Assembly: GCA_050117315.1 (NCBI GenBank)
Contig: JASFMY010000001.1
Coordinates: 1 to 64,000, forward strand
DNA from: JANQIV01 sp050117315
GTDB lineage: Bacteria > Bacteroidota > Ignavibacteria > Ignavibacteriales > Melioribacteraceae
DNA: 64,000 bases
Direction: 5' to 3'
Under the pieces are notes generated by a model. It saw nothing but the letters and a program-made list of their open reading frames with translations. It did no database searches and was not told the DNA's origin. A program made the position numbers and the translations under genes. Shown here one piece after another: positions 35,674-44,461 of the stretch (positions are counted from its first letter, which is position 1; every line of letters starts with the position of its first letter).

Positions 35674-37323
35674 TCAATAAAGAAAAACCTCAACATTATA
35701 ATTGCCTTTTCTATCAACTAACTTATATAAACCATCTTCCGCAGATTTAATTTCTTTACCGTTAACAGTTACTTTTTTAATATTACTTCCATCACCCTGC
35801 CATGAAAAATTGTAAACTGCATCTCGCCACTTAAAATTATTAAGTTCTGTCAGCGGCACTCCTTCTATTTTTGCCGGCGAAGTTATTAATATGCCGTCTT
35901 TGCTTTTCTCCAACCCATAAATTCCGCACACAAGCATGTGAAAGAAATTACCGTTATCCCAAGAACGTCCGGCACCTCCTGTAAGGTAACCCCAAACTCC
36001 AATTCCTTCGGAAAAAGGAATTCCACCGGCATCATAGGCATGTTTTATTAATAGCTCATAAATCTTAGCTTTATTTTTTGAGTGACCCGTTTTACTTCTT
36101 AAATAAATATCAAGGAATGCCAACCATGTTACACTCGAAAAATCAACTTCTGTTTTTTCATTATGAACAACAGGCGCACAATACATTGGACCGTAAGGCA
36201 GGTCGTAATATTTTTTAAAATCACTATCCAGGTGTTTGAATATCGCTTCATTTTGTTTTTCACTTGTCATTCCCAAAAATATCGGGATAAGATTTTCGAA
36301 AGGAATAAAATTGTCCTTTATTTGATTTATATTTTTTATACGCCATGCACAGCATTCTTCGGGAGTGCAGATATTATTAAACATTGCTTCGTTTTGTTTA
36401 GGTGTTTCATCCGATGTATATCTTCTCATATAAACATAATAACCACCAAGTTCATCATCTTTCCACAAACCGCCTTCTTCTATATTTTTATTCATCGTCT
36501 CTTTAATTTCATTTGCCAATTCATCAAGTTCATCAGCATAATTATTTTCATTTAGTAGTCTTGCTAATTCCGCCACACAACTATAAGCTTTACTTGTCTT
36601 TGCACACATTAAAGGTTCTTCAGTATCCATACTAATCCATGAATAATCGTAAGTTCCCTGTAATGCATCGGGCAGCGAATTTCTATTAGTATCCAGCAAT
36701 TGCAATGTTTCAGTTATGTATTTTATTTCATTCCATATTGATTCAATAAAATCAATATCACCACTTAGCTGCCAGTAATTATAAGCCATCAAAAGAAAGT
36801 CGGCTTGAGATTCGGAACACCAGGGCCAAGCATAATATGACGGTTTAATTCCTTTATCAAAAGCTTGGGGTATATAAAAACGTCCGTCATTTAATGGCCA
36901 AACTTCATTTTCACCTATTGCTTGATTTTTATTTTTAGCAACAAGCATTAACTGAAGAGATGATTTCATAACCTCGAGTACAGAATCATCACCAGCTTGC
37001 GACCAACCTAAGAAACCCCAATAAAGATCACGCATCCACAAAGAGAATCTCTCTTGACTGTTTCCCACATAAACATTGTTAGAAGCACTTTGGATATGAA
37101 TTGCTTTATAAGTTTTGTTATTAAAATTTTCGTGAACAATGTTTATAGTATAGCCGAATGAAAATGCCGAATCAACTATACTAATATCATTTGTCCGAAC
37201 ATGTTCGATCGTTGAAACTTTATTACCAGATTCTAGTTGTAAGTTCTGCCCATAAATATTTCCTTCAGCCAGGAAATGCATAAAAAACATTACTGCAATA
37301 ATTCTTGCAATTCTGTTTGTCAT
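35674..37323 (-). CDS. Secreted alpha/alpha-toroid glycosidase
   Basis: The 549-residue protein has a signal peptide (ending IYGQ, ~26), a short beta segment, then an (alpha/alpha)6-type domain. Its landmarks are RFSLWMRDLYWGFLGW, AWPWCSESQADFLLMA, DTNRNSLPDALQGTYDY, WRIKNINQIKDN and GGAGRSWDNGNFFHML. The pattern is of the GH15/63/78-like inverting glycosidase superfamily; the family is not recognised. There is a short C-terminal beta strand region. Its ATG overlaps the stop of the GH71/99-like gene upstream (TAATG), indicating translational coupling and joint action of an endo-type and an exo-type enzyme. No T9SS tail or lipobox is present, so it is likely periplasmic. Confidence 0.75.
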   Translation of the reverse strand: MTNRIARIIAVMFFMHFLAEGNIYGQNLQLESGNKVSTIEHVRTNDISIVDSAFSFGYTINIVHENFNNKTYKAIHIQSASNNVYVGNSQERFSLWMRDLYWGFLGWSQAGDDSVLEVMKSSLQLMLVAKNKNQAIGENEVWPLNDGRFYIPQAFDKGIKPSYYAWPWCSESQADFLLMAYNYWQLSGDIDFIESIWNEIKYITETLQLLDTNRNSLPDALQGTYDYSWISMDTEEPLMCAKTSKAYSCVAELARLLNENNYADELDELANEIKETMNKNIEEGGLWKDDELGGYYVYMRRYTSDETPKQNEAMFNNICTPEECCAWRIKNINQIKDNFIPFENLIPIFLGMTSEKQNEAIFKHLDSDFKKYYDLPYGPMYCAPVVHNEKTEVDFSSVTWLAFLDIYLRSKTGHSKNKAKIYELLIKHAYDAGGIPFSEGIGVWGYLTGGAGRSWDNGNFFHMLVCGIYGLEKSKDGILITSPAKIEGVPLTELNNFKWRDAVYNFSWQGDGSNIKKVTVNGKEIKSAEDGLYKLVDRKGNYNVEVFLY

Positions 37324-39152
37324 TATTTTACCCCTATATAATAATCGGATTGTTTTTCAGAATAGATAAAATTGAAACGACCTCCGGGAGCCGTATCACC
37401 ATTGACGTAAAAATCCATGATGTTCCCATTCTCCTGCATATTGTCGTTCCATTTAAATTCAATATCAATACTTTTACCATCCAAGTTCAGTACGTCCCTG
37501 CGAATCTCCAGTTCCAGCTTATTGTTAATGACAGCATATTTGGTTTCAGCCACTTGCTTCCATTCCCAACGATTTCCTACATTCTTTTCTACAATTGCTT
37601 TCTTCTTTGGATTGACACGGTTTATAATGTAATCATAACCATTCCAGCCGGTTGATTTATCGCGATCGCTATCTATAAAAAGCATCATCCAGTTGCGATC
37701 GGTTTTGGGTGTTAGTGATTCATCAGCCTCCACATAGAAATAAAGGCTTCCTGTATCACGAGCTACTTTGGCCCCGACAATATCGTTACGTCCGGTATTG
37801 TTTTTATAATACTGATCGTAACGTCCCCGGTGGTTACGGTGTATTGTATTCCCTTTGTAATGTGCAAAGTATGGAGTAACATCTTCCCAATCATCAGCCT
37901 TCCCGATATTGATAGTCTTCGGTTTCGATATTTTTTGCGGAGGTGTCATTCCTTTGAATCTTCGCACATAATCAACCAATTGAAGGTAATACACATCGCC
38001 CTTGTCACCCCAGCCCTTGTTGGGTTCAATGTCGCGGCTATGTTCCCAGTCATACTGGTCGACAAATGAAAACGGATCACCGGTCCATCCATCCTTTGGT
38101 AACCATTGTCCGGCGATGTATTCATTCCACCCGGTTACAAAAACAAGTTCAGGATCAAGTTCAAACGCACGCTCCCATTGCTCCTGAAAATTCCATCCGT
38201 AAAGATATCCATCCACCCGAGGATCAAAGCCATTTCTTTTACTAAAACTTCTACCTTGCGCCCCCGGTAAATTAAAAGCACTACAATGCCCATCGGTTGC
38301 CGGACAAGCATTTTGAGCAATACCGACAGTAACTTGTTCAAATTTTCCATTAGGACCTTTTACATAACCATGCTGTGGATAATTTTCGAGCCACCCCCAC
38401 TGATCATTACGCGTAGGACCATTCACATAGTCGGGTTGACCCGGTCGGAAAGTGAAAAAATCGGCTATTTCACGATCTACTTCCGAATCCGTGAGTAAAT
38501 CAGGATATGCCATAATACAGGGTTTCCCTTTCCACATAAACCACAAATTTTTATAATGACCGGGTTTATACACATCACGATAAAGCTGACGCAAAGATGC
38601 CAGCCCGTTCGGAACTGGTCCAAACGGAAGCATATAAGCAATTTTCGGAACATTCACACCATCTTTCTGTGCCTGGTCCCAGGTTTTTAGCAAGGCTTCA
38701 TACGAATCTTTCCAGGTAATATCGCCATTGGTACAATCGAAGAAGACCGCATCCACCCCGGCATCGGCCAGCATTTCGGCATGTTTACGCAGCACCCACG
38801 GATCGGTGGTTTTGTAGTAGCCAAGTAAGGGTTGTTCCCAGTAAAAAAATCCAGGTTGTTTAGTTCCCCAGGCCGGATGATGGTAATCTTTCACGGCTTC
38901 GGGATATTTACTGACGATCTCTGTGATGTTCCTGACCTGATAGGTCGTGTCATCATTTCCCTGGTGCCAGGTCCAGTAAAAAATAGCAACAAACTTCTCT
39001 TTCTTTTTAGCTCCGGCTTCGTCGTAATCGCATACATTACGACCAAGCGCGTCAGTTGCCGCCCACTGGTTGCTATTCACAATTTGTGCTACTGATTGCA
39101 CTGTAAAAAAGCAAACAAACAATAGAAAGGCATTCCATTTTAGCAACTTCAT
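37323..39152 (-). CDS. GH71/99-like enzyme with CBM9-like module
   Basis: The ATG at 39,152 is preferred over 39,167, because the upstream codon overlaps the GGAG ribosome-binding site. A signal peptide (ending SVAQ) leads into the catalytic module (~25-425): WAATDALGR, FVAIFYWTWHQ, FFYWEQPLLGYY, AGVDAVFFDCTN, ELVFVTGWNEY and DIEPNKGWG. A CBM9-like module (~430-600) with DDWEDVTPYF, TGRNDIVGAK, TGWNGYDYI and WNDNMQENG completes it. Unlike its relatives here it lacks a T9SS tail. G+C content is visibly higher than in flanking genes (about 48-55% in sampled lines), suggesting separate acquisition. It is followed by a coupled toroid glycosidase. Confidence 0.85.
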   Translation of the reverse strand: MKLLKWNAFLLFVCFFTVQSVAQIVNSNQWAATDALGRNVCDYDEAGAKKKEKFVAIFYWTWHQGNDDTTYQVRNITEIVSKYPEAVKDYHHPAWGTKQPGFFYWEQPLLGYYKTTDPWVLRKHAEMLADAGVDAVFFDCTNGDITWKDSYEALLKTWDQAQKDGVNVPKIAYMLPFGPVPNGLASLRQLYRDVYKPGHYKNLWFMWKGKPCIMAYPDLLTDSEVDREIADFFTFRPGQPDYVNGPTRNDQWGWLENYPQHGYVKGPNGKFEQVTVGIAQNACPATDGHCSAFNLPGAQGRSFSKRNGFDPRVDGYLYGWNFQEQWERAFELDPELVFVTGWNEYIAGQWLPKDGWTGDPFSFVDQYDWEHSRDIEPNKGWGDKGDVYYLQLVDYVRRFKGMTPPQKISKPKTINIGKADDWEDVTPYFAHYKGNTIHRNHRGRYDQYYKNNTGRNDIVGAKVARDTGSLYFYVEADESLTPKTDRNWMMLFIDSDRDKSTGWNGYDYIINRVNPKKKAIVEKNVGNRWEWKQVAETKYAVINNKLELEIRRDVLNLDGKSIDIEFKWNDNMQENGNIMDFYVNGDTAPGGRFNFIYSEKQSDYYIGVK

Positions 39153-39365
39153 ATTATGGTACTCCATATTTGTTCGGGTTTGATTATTATTGACTCTGCT
39201 TAAAAAGTATTTGTTTTCGGTATCCTGATTCCTTACAAACTATGGAATCCATCAGGGGACTTCAGTTTCAAAATCCACCGCACCAAAATGAAGTATGATA
39301 TTTTTCACCTTTCCAATTTTTAGGAATTTCAAAATATCTTCTGTACCGCAACTTATTTTCTTCAC

Positions 39366-39672
39366 CTACTTTTTTTTACCACCACCCGAAAGTGGCGATT
39401 CAATTGGATAAGGTACAAGTATTTTACCGGTATAGTCCTGATTGTTTAGGTACAATCGCATAATCCCATAGCCCATTAAGATTTTGCCATTCTTCTCGTA
39501 CTCATTGCGGACGAGGGTAATTCATTAAGAGGCTTTTCAGAATTAACATCCATTGCCCAGCGTGTCAAGATATCTTCATCAACAGGCTCCCACTGCTCTT
39601 CATTACTGCAACCAAACAAAAAAGTAATGTCGCAAAAATTATTATTACTGAGTAAATGTTTGTTTTTCTCAT
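39366..39672 (-). pseudogene. N-terminal fragment of a GH2-type glycosidase lipoprotein
   Basis: Minus-strand translation from ATG 39,672 gives a signal sequence that, after frame correction, reads LFGCSNEEQWEPVDEDILTRW. Then comes NEYPRP, and after an in-frame TGA, VREEWQNLNGLWDYAI, DYTGKILVPYPIESPLSG and a stop. This is the start of the sugar-binding domain of GH2 beta-galactosidase/glucuronidase-type enzymes. At least two frame changes and a stop occur, and the other ~90% of the gene is missing. It lies between the GH71/99-like and GH172 genes and shares their higher G+C. Confidence 0.8.
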
Positions 39673-39705
39673 AGTGATTTGCCTAATTCTGAATAGTTTT
39701 ATGTA

Positions 39706-41241
39706 TTAGTCTGCTTTCTTTTCAATAAAATCTCCAACTGGTTCAAGTACAATTGCATCCACAAACAAGTATCCCGGTGTGTTTGGATAAGAGGTGCCTT
39801 TGTAAACCGCTTTTATCTTGTGAACACCTTTTTTCAGTCTATGCATGTTCCCTAATTTAATATCGGTAACAAAGTGGTGTTCCTCCCAAAGGTCCTTCCC
39901 TTTTAGCATTAGTTGATCGTCGAAATAAAAATCATAAATACCGGCATCCCCTCTAGGCCACGCACGTATAAATACCAGGTAATTGCCACTTCCCGGAACA
40001 TCGAAAGGAATAGTAAATGCTTCATTAATATGATCAGGTATGAATTGTATGCCTTTTCGGTTGGTATAATCATTGCTTTCATGGATCACCACATGATGAG
40101 GTAATGCATTTGCCATTGTCTCGTCCACTTGGATAATTTTACATGGAGCCATTCTTTCATCAGCGGGTGGCATGTCTGAAAAATGTTTCGCTTTACCTTG
40201 TTGGTACCAGAATGCGACTGAAGAATAAAAATCGGGACGTTTGTCACTAAAAGCATCAACCAGCGTATAATCCTCATGAAAGGTGTTTCCTTTGTGCTCA
40301 ATTGTAAATTTCAGTGATTTCTCAAAGAACACCGGATCGTTAACATGCCAACGATAAGCGGTAATCCGGCTACCGGTGTTCATTCCTTCCCAGATTGATA
40401 CTCCGTAATATGGACGGTTTACAACCCTAAAGGCCCAAGCATCGTTGATATAGTCTTCGGATCCTGTACCGTGAATCGTCGGAACGGTATCGCCATCAAC
40501 ATAGAATCGGTCATCTCCTTCGCCAAACCATCCCGGCTGACTGGACCTTACAGAAAGAACTGTGCCTATATAATGACCCATGCCTTCTAAATCGGCAATT
40601 AAATAGTCGTTTCCCGGCTGAACCGGATTTTCCTGGCGGTATTGTGCATGAAAATAGGGAACATCCTTTGGAACCGCTCTTTTTTCCCAATCGATATACC
40701 AGTATAGATTCAAGTTCTCATTTTCTGAATCATTAGTAACGGTGATACGAGCTGAACTACGGAACGGCATTTTCCAATAGCAATTGTATGCCCGGCCAAA
40801 AGATGAGGTTGCCACCATGGAACTGTTCACACTAACCTGCATTCCATGACCCGCAGCGAAAAAATCTCCCAGAGGAGCTTCTACTGCAGGTTCATCATCT
40901 CCATCCCAGTATATCCTTATAACCACGGAACGAGGAAAGCCCCTTTGGGCATCATTTGCAGCCAGCCAGATATGGGTGATCCTGCCAGGTCCCTCCAATT
41001 CCGCAATAACCTTGGCTTCGCCCGGATCAATCATGCACCCGTCCGAATTACTGTTCTCCCAGTCAGTAGTATCATAACTTGATGCTCTTTGGGTGACTGC
41101 TCTTTCGGGATATTCTAGACTATTCTTGGGATAGTTATCAACAGACTTCCACTGATTTTTGTTACTACAGCTAAATAGAATAATTGAAATCGCAATAATT
41201 GGAAAAGCTATTAACTCGGAATAAACACTATTTCTTCGCAT
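39706..41241 (-). CDS. GH172 (DUF2961) lipoprotein
   Basis: The 511-residue protein has a lipobox (ILFSC, Cys ~25). The DUF2961 jelly-roll core (~65-340) carries IDPGEAKVIAELEGPGRITHIWL, APLGDFFAAGHG, GWFGEGDDRFYVDGD, HGTGSEDYINDAW and YRWHVNDPV. A C-terminal beta module follows (~370-505). Characterised GH172 enzymes act on alpha-D-fructofuranosides or alpha-D-arabinofuranosides; the SED motif region holds one of the conserved acids. Specificity here is unknown; a furanoside side-chain is plausible. The ~15 residues after the lipid anchor are low-complexity. It lies in the higher-G+C block. Confidence 0.88.
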   Translation of the reverse strand: MRRNSVYSELIAFPIIAISIILFSCSNKNQWKSVDNYPKNSLEYPERAVTQRASSYDTTDWENSNSDGCMIDPGEAKVIAELEGPGRITHIWLAANDAQRGFPRSVVIRIYWDGDDEPAVEAPLGDFFAAGHGMQVSVNSSMVATSSFGRAYNCYWKMPFRSSARITVTNDSENENLNLYWYIDWEKRAVPKDVPYFHAQYRQENPVQPGNDYLIADLEGMGHYIGTVLSVRSSQPGWFGEGDDRFYVDGDTVPTIHGTGSEDYINDAWAFRVVNRPYYGVSIWEGMNTGSRITAYRWHVNDPVFFEKSLKFTIEHKGNTFHEDYTLVDAFSDKRPDFYSSVAFWYQQGKAKHFSDMPPADERMAPCKIIQVDETMANALPHHVVIHESNDYTNRKGIQFIPDHINEAFTIPFDVPGSGNYLVFIRAWPRGDAGIYDFYFDDQLMLKGKDLWEEHHFVTDIKLGNMHRLKKGVHKIKAVYKGTSYPNTPGYLFVDAIVLEPVGDFIEKKAD

Positions 41242-41415
41242 ACTTCTCCCATTTTAAAAATAAATTTTACTCTTATTCATTTTCATTATTGTGAGCGGTT
41301 TTACATTAATCCTTTTTGTACTTGCTTGATAACATTTCATGACAATTTGGAAATAAAAAACAATGTAGAAAATATCTTTTCTAGTTCATTTAACACAACT
41401 CTATAAAATTGTTCA

Positions 41416-41826
41416 TTATTCTTCTTCAATAAAAACTTTTTTCACAGCATTCGGATATCCGTAACCGTACATGGTTGTAAATAGCTGGTTCCAGTCCATT
41501 CATTCCAAACTATTTATAGTAATAAGCGGAACCTGGTTAGCATGAGAATCTGCAAAATCTTTTGCTTTGCGAAGAGCTTTCTCAAAATTTCCCGGAGTGT
41601 TGTTTTTAACTATTCCCTCTCTGAACATTTCAAAACGTGGATTATTGTCCCATCCGATCGAGACATGAGGATAACATGGAATATCATATTCACTATCGAT
41701 TGAGTTCCAGTCCTTTACTACATCATCAATTAGCTCCTCGTAAGCACGATTAATATTTGTTAAAGTGTATCCTAACATTGCCCAAAAGAAGACAGGCTCT
41801 TTCAGCTTCAATTTTGGAAAAAGCAT
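41416..41826 (-). pseudogene. C-terminal fragment of a GH99-like/WbsX-type protein
   Basis: The readable part contains VFFWAMLGYTL..., PHVSIGWDNNPRF, NNTPGNFEKALRKAKDFA and PLITINS. After a frame change it gives WNEWTGTSYLQP and, after a second, YGYGYPNAVKKVF ending at TAA 41,416. These are the C-terminal landmarks of the GH99-like domain found in WbsX-type proteins. The N-terminal two-thirds is missing. A further ~28-residue open stretch, upstream to the stop of the next gene (41,827-41,912), may belong to yet another fragment. Confidence 0.75.
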
Positions 41827-41914
41827 TAAGCGGACCGCCCGCTCCCTGAGATGTCGACTTCATCTATACTGCCGTTTTCATTAAATGAGATTGGTAAGGC
41901 TTTATTGTGCTTAA

Positions 41915-44056
41915 CTATTTCTTTTCTTCATGGTCCAAGATTGCATAGATATTGTCTACAATTACTGTTGGAGGAATAAACATACCGCCGTAATTTCCGG
42001 TTGTGCTGTTATGTGTATCGGGATAACAATAGTCATAATCACCATTCTTATAACCTTCCAATGTTTCCGGTATGTTATGAGGTCTCCACTTGTTTTCAGT
42101 ATGAATATTAATCCATCTTATACCGGCATTTGTTATACCTTTATGATAAGTAAGCCAGTCTATTTCCGTATCAATCTCATCCCAGTATATACCTTTTGAA
42201 CAAGAGGTAGCAAACACATTCAGAACTTCCCATTGAACATGATCTCTTACCCAATTAGCAAAGTACCAGTCGCTGGAACAAAGACATGGTTTTGTATTAT
42301 AGAGCATTTTCACTTCATTTTCCCAAAGATGTGTAAAAGGTAAAACTGATCTTATCCAGTAAATGGCTTTCTTTTTATATTTATCGTCTTTGAAAGCTCT
42401 ATAACCTTCATAGTACGCAATAGCGGCGTGTCCGGCAGCAAAGAGATTAGGCGCATGTAATGGAGTTTCCCAAAAATCACCGGCTTCAGGTCTTTGCATA
42501 TCCATACAATAATCAAGAGCCTTACGGAATGCTTCCAAATACTTTTTATCACCGGTGGATTTATAAATATCATATAATTCTGTTGCAGGTAAAACTGTAA
42601 TATCAACAGCTGTGTCATCTGCTAATCCCATCGGTTCGATATAAGAAGTAGCAACTATAAAATCATCTTTCCTGTAATGATATCCGTGCGGATCAAAATA
42701 GAATGATCCGTCTTCTCTTTGCAGACTTAATAAAAAATCACCACGTTCTTTTTCAGCTTTCTTCCTGTCTGATTCGTTTCGTTTAGGAACTTGTTCTTGA
42801 CTATGGCACCATTCGATTTTCTTGCTTAATTCCTTAGCTAGTTCTGTTCCTTTATTTTCATTAACATATCTTTGCAAAAATGATGGGACTCCGTAATTCA
42901 ATTTATCTTCAGGTTTCTGTTTATGACCAAAGCCTTCTCCTTCATGCCAAAGGTTTGTGTTATATGCGTTAGCAACTCTATCAAGTGTTTCTTTATATGA
43001 CCATCTCGGTTCTCCCGGATCAGGCAAACCGTGATACTTTACCCAATCGGTTACTACATCCAAACTGTTTCCTTTGGAAAGCCATATTTCCGAATCAAAA
43101 TTTATTTTTTGTCCTATTTTCAATTCAAACGGATTTTCGGCAACAACTTCGTTTTCATGGTTCTCAACCGAAGCATCAGGTATCATTATTCCCATAAGAC
43201 TATTGTTCATTCTTTCTACAAAATTAGGAGTTGCAAACACAGGTTGCGGATGTTGTGCTCTGTAGTTAAACCATCGCGAAGCAACTTGATTAGGATTCCA
43301 TGATAATCCAATGCCGTCCCCTTCATAACTAACCGCCATTAAAGGTATTGAAACTTTGTTCGGATGCGGAACATTTTTTAATGCCCACGGATCTTTGAAC
43401 CAATCTTGACCGCTTGACCATTCATTATTAATTGTCCATTCAACACCAGGGAAAATCGAATCATCTTTTTTAACTCCAAAAGAACCTTCTCCGACCTCCA
43501 ACCACGGTCCTCTTATATAAGTAGCATAATAATTACCTGTCGCAGTTAAATCATAACTCAAATAAACTCTCGGATCATTTTTATCAAGGGTAATAGTTAC
43601 TTTACCGGTCAAACAAGGCTCTGAGAAAGGATAATACATCCAGTTCTCAAACGATGTCCCTTCTAATTTTTCTTTAACAACCAGGGAGCTTACATTAAAG
43701 ATTATCGATTCTCCTTTATCACTTGTAGATAATTCATAATCATCAGATTCCAAACGCATTGGGATATCTTGATCTCTAATCATAATTTCTCCAAGATGAT
43801 CGAGAACTCCCATTAATTTATCATCGCTTGTATAAATTTCGCCCCATGCCCAACCACATATTCTTTTAAAGAATACAATTTTCATTTGATCGTTTTTTAA
43901 TTCAACTGATTCACCAACATAACTTGCTCTTTTGTAGCGTGGTTCTACTTCATCTTCATCATTATAACTAAATGAAAAAGCTGAAATTACATTTGCCAGA
44001 GCCAGCATTACAACAAGGATAAAGCAGTAGTACTTTTTCTTCTTAAAATATTCCAT
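41915..44056 (-). CDS. Secreted glycosidase-like protein, family not recognised
   Basis: The start is ATG 44,056 behind AAAGGAG; a GTG two codons earlier is also in frame. The ~713-residue product has a signal peptide with a long hydrophobic core (YYCFILVVMLALANVISA). An N-terminal beta-sandwich region (~45-355) has GWAWGEIY, GPWLEVGEGSFG and GIGLSWNPNQ. The C-terminal helical toroid (~365-710) has FLLSLQREDGSFYFDPHG, AGDFWETPLHAPNLFAAGHAAIAYY and SSDWYFANWVRDHVQWE. This beta-sandwich plus toroid plan is shared by GH and PL families acting on uronic-acid or neutral polymers. No exact family is assigned. Its end abuts a GH99-like fragment. Confidence 0.7.
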   Translation of the reverse strand: MEYFKKKKYYCFILVVMLALANVISAFSFSYNDEDEVEPRYKRASYVGESVELKNDQMKIVFFKRICGWAWGEIYTSDDKLMGVLDHLGEIMIRDQDIPMRLESDDYELSTSDKGESIIFNVSSLVVKEKLEGTSFENWMYYPFSEPCLTGKVTITLDKNDPRVYLSYDLTATGNYYATYIRGPWLEVGEGSFGVKKDDSIFPGVEWTINNEWSSGQDWFKDPWALKNVPHPNKVSIPLMAVSYEGDGIGLSWNPNQVASRWFNYRAQHPQPVFATPNFVERMNNSLMGIMIPDASVENHENEVVAENPFELKIGQKINFDSEIWLSKGNSLDVVTDWVKYHGLPDPGEPRWSYKETLDRVANAYNTNLWHEGEGFGHKQKPEDKLNYGVPSFLQRYVNENKGTELAKELSKKIEWCHSQEQVPKRNESDRKKAEKERGDFLLSLQREDGSFYFDPHGYHYRKDDFIVATSYIEPMGLADDTAVDITVLPATELYDIYKSTGDKKYLEAFRKALDYCMDMQRPEAGDFWETPLHAPNLFAAGHAAIAYYEGYRAFKDDKYKKKAIYWIRSVLPFTHLWENEVKMLYNTKPCLCSSDWYFANWVRDHVQWEVLNVFATSCSKGIYWDEIDTEIDWLTYHKGITNAGIRWINIHTENKWRPHNIPETLEGYKNGDYDYCYPDTHNSTTGNYGGMFIPPTVIVDNIYAILDHEEKK

Positions 44057-44095
44057 GTTCACTCCTTTATTTGATTAGTTTTTTATAAAGTAAAT

Positions 44096-44397
44096 CCGTT
44101 GTTCGAAATAAAAATTTCCCTACAAGATCTGTCTTCCTACTTACATAGACTTAGGTTTCTACCCTTATATGAGTGGGTTCACTAGAGATATATGAGTTTG
44201 CTTCCTACTCTTACATGACCTTGTTACCGACTCTATCCCAAACTTAGACTCGTACTTAATTGAATAACACTAAAAAATCAGCATAGAATACACAAATCGG
44301 TATGTTTGCGGGAACATACGCACACAGTTTAGAAAATCCGTACTATATTCGTAACCCAGATTTTCTAGTCTGCGGGTATCTTTATTTCGAACAACGG
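44096..44397. mobile_element. MITE-like element with 17-bp terminal inverted repeats (302 bp)
   Basis: CCGTTGTTCGAAATAAA (44,096-44,112) and TTTATTTCGAACAACGG (44,381-44,397) are perfect inverted repeats. AAAGTAAA lies close outside both ends, a possible 8-bp target duplication with a slight offset. The interior has no gene; GTACTATATTC and ACATAC motifs recur weakly. It occupies nearly the whole gap between two glycosidase-locus genes. A solitary end sequence is present at 33,043-33,058. Confidence 0.65.
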
Positions 44398-44461
44398 GAA
44401 AAGTAAACAACTACCTTTTCTAAAATCACTTAGTATTGGATGTTTTTAGAAAGCTTATTTT

